Shown here: in pieces, positions 59,543-64,000 of the stretch
Layout of the letters: each line of letters begins with the position of its first letter
How positions within the stretch are numbered: position 1 is the first letter of the stretch
Assembly (NCBI GenBank): GCA_014871385.1
Contig: CM026426.1
Location: 38,533,799-38,597,798 of the forward strand
DNA length: 64,000 nucleotides
Source of the DNA: Ceratodon purpureus
Taxonomy: Eukaryota; Streptophyta; Bryopsida; Pseudoditrichales; Ditrichaceae
Direction of reading: 5' to 3'
The notes under the pieces: generated by a model
The model's input: the letters and a program-made list of their open reading frames with translations, nothing else
Told to the model about the DNA's origin: nothing
Databases searched by the model: none
Made by a program: the position numbers and the translations under genes

Positions 59543-62500
59543 CATTTGAACTAAAAAACTCAAATGGCTAGTTCAAATTACAGTTGGGCTGCATACTTTG
59601 CTTCCTTCTCGGACCTGATCAGAGCTTCCAAATGGCTGTCAGACTGTTGATGGGATGATGGAAATTTGAAAATACAAACTGTACAAATGGAGAACCAGCT
59701 TTTGAGTGTCTGGGTAGAAGTGCAGACTTGATGCCAGAATTCATAGTCGTTCATGTTGGGACAGTTTCCAATACCCGTACATTGTATATTGGCATTGCAC
59801 GAGTTTAATCAAATAGTATGCCTTGTTTGTTATATTTTTTGTTAACAGTGAAAACATATTTCAGTCCTAAGGCGTCACTGCTCACATAGCTTGCTGCCCT
59901 TCTGCACAAAGCAGCTTACTATCACATATTTATTACTCCTACAACACAACTCATACTCTAGTTTCAATGATCAATACCATATTACTTAGAGACATAAGTC
60001 CCGGAACACACTGTAATGGAAACCCAGTGAGTAAAGTTGAAATATGTATGATTAGCGTTGCATTATGAACCCAGTTGGCACATTCATCAGTGAACAATGC
60101 ATACCCATGGCACAGCAATTTCTCCCAACTGACCAACAAGCAGCACAGGATATTATTCAAGCTTTAAGCACGAAGCTGATTACCAAATAAAATAAACTTG
60201 CTTTCTTTGAAATTAGGTGGGAAACTCACTCCCTTAAAAATTCTTTCTTCAACACTATATTTAACAATTCTAAGGTTCTCTCCTAATTTCATACGCCCTG
60301 GAATTTCCCTAATTCTTACTTAATTCTTACTTAGGAAGGTCATTGATTGGATTCCAGTGAAATGGGCAGGAGAATCCTATTTCCCTCAAAATGCTTGCTA
60401 TTCATATCCAATTTCTAATCACCAATGCAAATATACATCTCCAGCGAATTCACATGGCGGTTCAAGCCTTCAAAGTCTTCAAGTTTAGTGGTAGTTTTAG
60501 ATAGGGTACCTTGCAAGTAACTATTGTTTAGCTGATGCTTCGGAATCTCCCAGTGATTCTCATGCAATGTACTAAATTTGTTGCACTAGGATAAAACACT
60601 TAAAAATATATGTATTCTGTGTGTTATTCTTGTATTTATCGTACTAAAATTTACGCTGATATTTTTCAGTAACTTAATTTTTAATTTTGCAACTGTTATT
60701 TTATTTAACCTGTTACCCTAAATATTTGAAAACAGAATTGAAAGTTCTGGCAATTGAAATATGACCTGAACAGTAAATACTAAAGAGGTAAAAGGAATTT
60801 ATAAATATACCAGGAGCAATAAGATTGCTTGAGATTTTTGTTATTTTTGGACACAAATGAGGTATCTTACATCTGGTATAACTAGTATCTTTTTCTTTTT
60901 TTTTTAATTTATTTTGAGACAAGTGGTGCAATTTATTTGTATTTTTAAGCAAACAAATTATAATCTCCCTTGTCCTAGGATATAAATATCAACCTTTTGT
61001 TTAACCGTTTGAAGTTTAACCTCGCAGGTCTTGGGTTTTATGAAAAATGGTTCCCTTGTTGCAGTGATAGATTTATTACGTGTCTTCCAAAAAAATAAAA
61101 TTGAAAATGGAAATAAAATTTGCATTGGAAATGATGCAAACATTAGAAAATAGTTTTTGAAAATGTCACATACCTTTAGTTAATCTAAGGTTTTGTATAA
61201 GTGTAGCTAATATGCTTTTTTTTTTTTGAAGGTGGTAAAATCTCTTCCAATGATATTATTTCGAGATTCCTATCAATTTATGAAACAAAATGTGGTTATC
61301 TCATGTACCATGCCCTACCCAAAAAAATTCTTCGATTCAAACACTTTAATCCCTAAAGGTTCAAGCCGTTTTGGGACCTCCAAAACCGAAAATTGTGATT
61401 TTGGACAACTTTGTAGAAGTTGGAGTATGATTCTTATCTTTTTACTTTTTTGATACATCCAACCGTAAGATCTTGATACAAAATTCAAATTAAAATCACC
61501 AACAACGAATCCCCCAAATCCGAAGACCAGCAGATTCTCCTCACTCTACGGCTCCCGGAGCTGCGACCGTCAATCTCTCCCTCCACAGATCCACTCTCCA
61601 GCCTTGCCAATAACATGCAGAGAATGGCAAAGGAACACAAACACCAACACAAAACACAATGGCAGGGCGTAGGGTTTGGTTACAGCGACTGTTTTCGAAT
61701 TCTGCAGCAAATGCATCAAAACTGGCCTCCGCGACAAGCTCGTTGCAAAAGGAGACCAAACTACATCTACATTTTTTTCACGTTTGTTGGAAAGAATGTT
61801 GAAAATGCGTAGATTACGTTGGTTTTGAAATTAGTGACGGTTTTGGAGAACAAATTCGTTGCAGAAAGAGAGCCGACAGGCGGGAGAGAGACGACTAGGG
61901 ATGGATGATGACAGTCTTTTTGCGTCAGATTGGAGTGTATTCATCGAGCTTTAGATGTGAATCCTCTTCTTTTGGAAGAATGGCGACGGAGTTGGATGAT
62001 AGGATTCATTTGGCGACTCAGGAATTGATGGTATTCGTTGGTTGTCAGAATTCTGCAGGGAAATAGAGTTTGTTGCTGTGTTTGAAATTGGTGAGGTGGA
62101 ATAGGAGTTGAGTGTGAACAGGGTTAGTTCGTCGCTGAGAATGAGCGGAGTTGGATCTAAATTCACGAGTCTCCCAACAAACTTCCAAAATGTTCAACCA
62201 GGTATGAAGCTATGGCAAGTAGCAGAAGGGACCTTCGACTTTAGCCCTAAAAACCCTGTCACTTTTAGAGCCATTGTGGTACTATCTTGTTGTTTTTAGA
62301 GCTTTCTCCCTTGGGTTGTCCTTAAACCATTGCACGTTGTTCCACCAATACAAGATTTTACAACAATTAAAATTCAAAACGAAACTTATATGTTTACAAA
62401 TGAAAGTTGTTTTGCATGACGATAATTAGTGGTTTTATATGTGGGTATCCAAAATTTGTAGTGATATATAATCTGAAATTGTTATTCGAATCCAATTCGT

Positions 62501-64000
62501 TGTCTACCATATTTAAGTATACCTAACACATATAATTTTTTTTTACATTAGTATGACTCCTAATAGCTTTATTCAATACAACTTTAAGTATTACAATACC
62601 CCATGTTTAGTTTTAGTGTATTTATTAATGTATTGCTTATTCCTGATTTTATATCTTTCACATGTATTGGATTTTCCAAACTTCGCTTTTGAAATTCAAA
62701 ACAAGACTCCAGGAACCCATGTGAAAGCAAGAGTTGTAGTGGTTTAAAAAACATAATTATGGATACAAACTTGTTTCAACTTTAAAGCTACTTAAGAGAC
62801 CATCCACAGTCTTTTGAACAATAGTAAGGTACTTTTGAATATTTTTTTATTTTTTTATTTTAACAAGTAAAGAATTTAATAACCAAAAAGCACTTTAAAA
62901 ATACATGTCCACAAATCACAACCTGGGTGCATCTGTTTTTGAACATGATATGCTTCAGAAAACCTGTCAAGTTTGTTTTACAGTGTTTATAATATATGTT
63001 GCAAAAACATATAATTTTTTTATTTTTTTTTTGAAAATTATGAATTAACTCTTAGAATTAAAAGATGACATTGCAGATTAGAAACATCTCCAACTCAAAT
63101 CTTTTTCAAGAATTTTTTTTTGCCACTGTTGTAACTATTGATCTTGCGCCATCTAGATATTTTTTACCTCATGTATATTTGGAAAAATTGTAAACATTGC
63201 GTATCTTTTCATACCATTACTAATTCGAGGAACATAAAATCATATTTAAGAACGACAAAAGTAAATTCTATTATGAATTACTCCTTCAATAACAAAACAA
63301 CATCTAATCCACCAAATTAATTAAGCTGTGTTATTTTCTTTTTATTTCTTTGAAAAAATAAAACATTTTCCAACTAAATCATCAAAGTTATGTTGTAAAT
63401 ATTCATGATCAATTATAATTTCTAATTTTCATTTGAATAGCTAATTAAATATCAATTGTAAGTTAGAAATAACTATACAGTTAGATACTTAATAAATTCA
63501 AACTTATACTACATTGGACTATATTCATTATATAATCATTTAAAAAAAAAATAACATGACCCATATCATTCTTCTTTCCAAGTAGATTCGCAAGAACTTG
63601 TTAAGTCATTCAAATTTATTCTTATACAATCTTCTTAAAATTTCATTGAAATGCAATCTACATCACATTTAGCACAATATATTCCATTTTAAATTAAAAT
63701 CATTAATAACATAGTGCAAGGAATATAAAAATATTTGAATTATTATTTGGCAAAATTATACAAATTAAGTTTTTTAAAGTGATTATTTACATATGTAACT
63801 TAAATATACCTTTTCCACCTAACAATTCAATAGTCAAAATTGTATTCTTTTAGAGCCATTGACCTCATAATTCAAATCGAATTCTATGCAACTTCCATTG
63901 AATAAACGTCTTATGTTTTCTTAATATAAAATCTTACCCACGTATTTTTAATATATTTTGATAAATTCTTACCAAATTCTACAAAACGTTTTAAAGAGTC
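59543..64000. other. AT-rich host flank, no clear gene
   Basis: The palindrome is absent, confirming the element's boundary. Poly-A retroposon-like words occur near 60895 and 61217. The part 62300-64000 is strongly AT-rich with no supported frame. The only gene hint is the short frame at 61659. Confidence 0.5.
61659..61803 (+). CDS. Possible first exon with mitochondrial-type presequence
   Basis: A frame from 61659 reads MAGRRVWLQRLFSNSAANAS, then KLASATSSLQKET, and stops at about 61803. It is Arg/Ser/Ala-rich with no early acidic residues, as in mitochondrial targeting peptides, and follows a GC-richer leader (61500-61650). No continuation could be assigned, so it may be an exon of a host gene, a fragment or chance. 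Confidence 0.2.

Overview
This is nuclear DNA from a eukaryote, most likely a land plant. Coding blocks are split by GT-AG introns, a telo-box-like AAACCCTA element lies upstream of one host exon, and the DNA is packed with plant-type transposons (Mutator-like, En/Spm-like, poly-A retroposons, 400-bp terminal-inverted-repeat elements). A TET/JBP-type dioxygenase relic at 17.9-19.5 kb points to a non-seed plant (moss, lycophyte or fern grade) or an alga rather than a flowering plant. That placement is inference.

Layout: 1-1.6 kb is a broken Mutator-like (MULE) transposase. AT-rich filler follows to 3.95 kb, then a broken minus-strand gene at 4.1-6.8 kb. These two share a dispersed 7-mer, GCGARAC. 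A 400-bp inverted-repeat element (7.2-7.6 kb) lies just downstream of the first two exons of a probable host gene (7.8-8.05 kb). An En/Spm-like, Arg/Ser-rich gene relic occupies 11.5-15.0 kb. A foldback-like structure with two minisatellites is at 16.3-17.5 kb, and the TET/JBP-like pseudogene at 17.9-19.5 kb. A diverged tandem repeat at 23.5-24.3 kb is split by a retroposon with a 15-bp target duplication.

The main discovery is a giant transposon at 25086-59533 (34,448 bp). It has 39-bp perfect inverted repeats near both ends and is flanked by a 9-bp direct repeat, GAATCTCTG, the target-duplication length typical of MULEs. It carries (i) a MULE transposase with WRKY/GCM-like zinc finger, D-D-E residues and SWIM finger; (ii) divergently from it, a multi-exon gene combining a ParB-like domain with a beta-class DNA methyltransferase domain; (iii) two paralogous coiled-coil RING-finger genes; and (iv) several unrecognised genes. 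A 14-bp palindrome, TGGCGCCGGCGCCA, or a close variant occurs about 31 times across the element, in both genes and spacers, and I found no full copy outside it. Within the transposase it is read as the peptide MAPAP. Divergent copies mostly differ at CpG sites, as expected if the motif is methylated.

Inference: transposase, ParB-methyltransferase and the palindrome array may form one self-recognition system for a very large cargo-bearing MULE. Many frames in the window are otherwise open but broken by TAG, TAA or TGA codons that one C-to-T (or G-to-A) change would create, consistent with decay of methylated DNA. The last 4.4 kb and 19.5-23.4 kb are AT-rich or non-coding as far as I can see.
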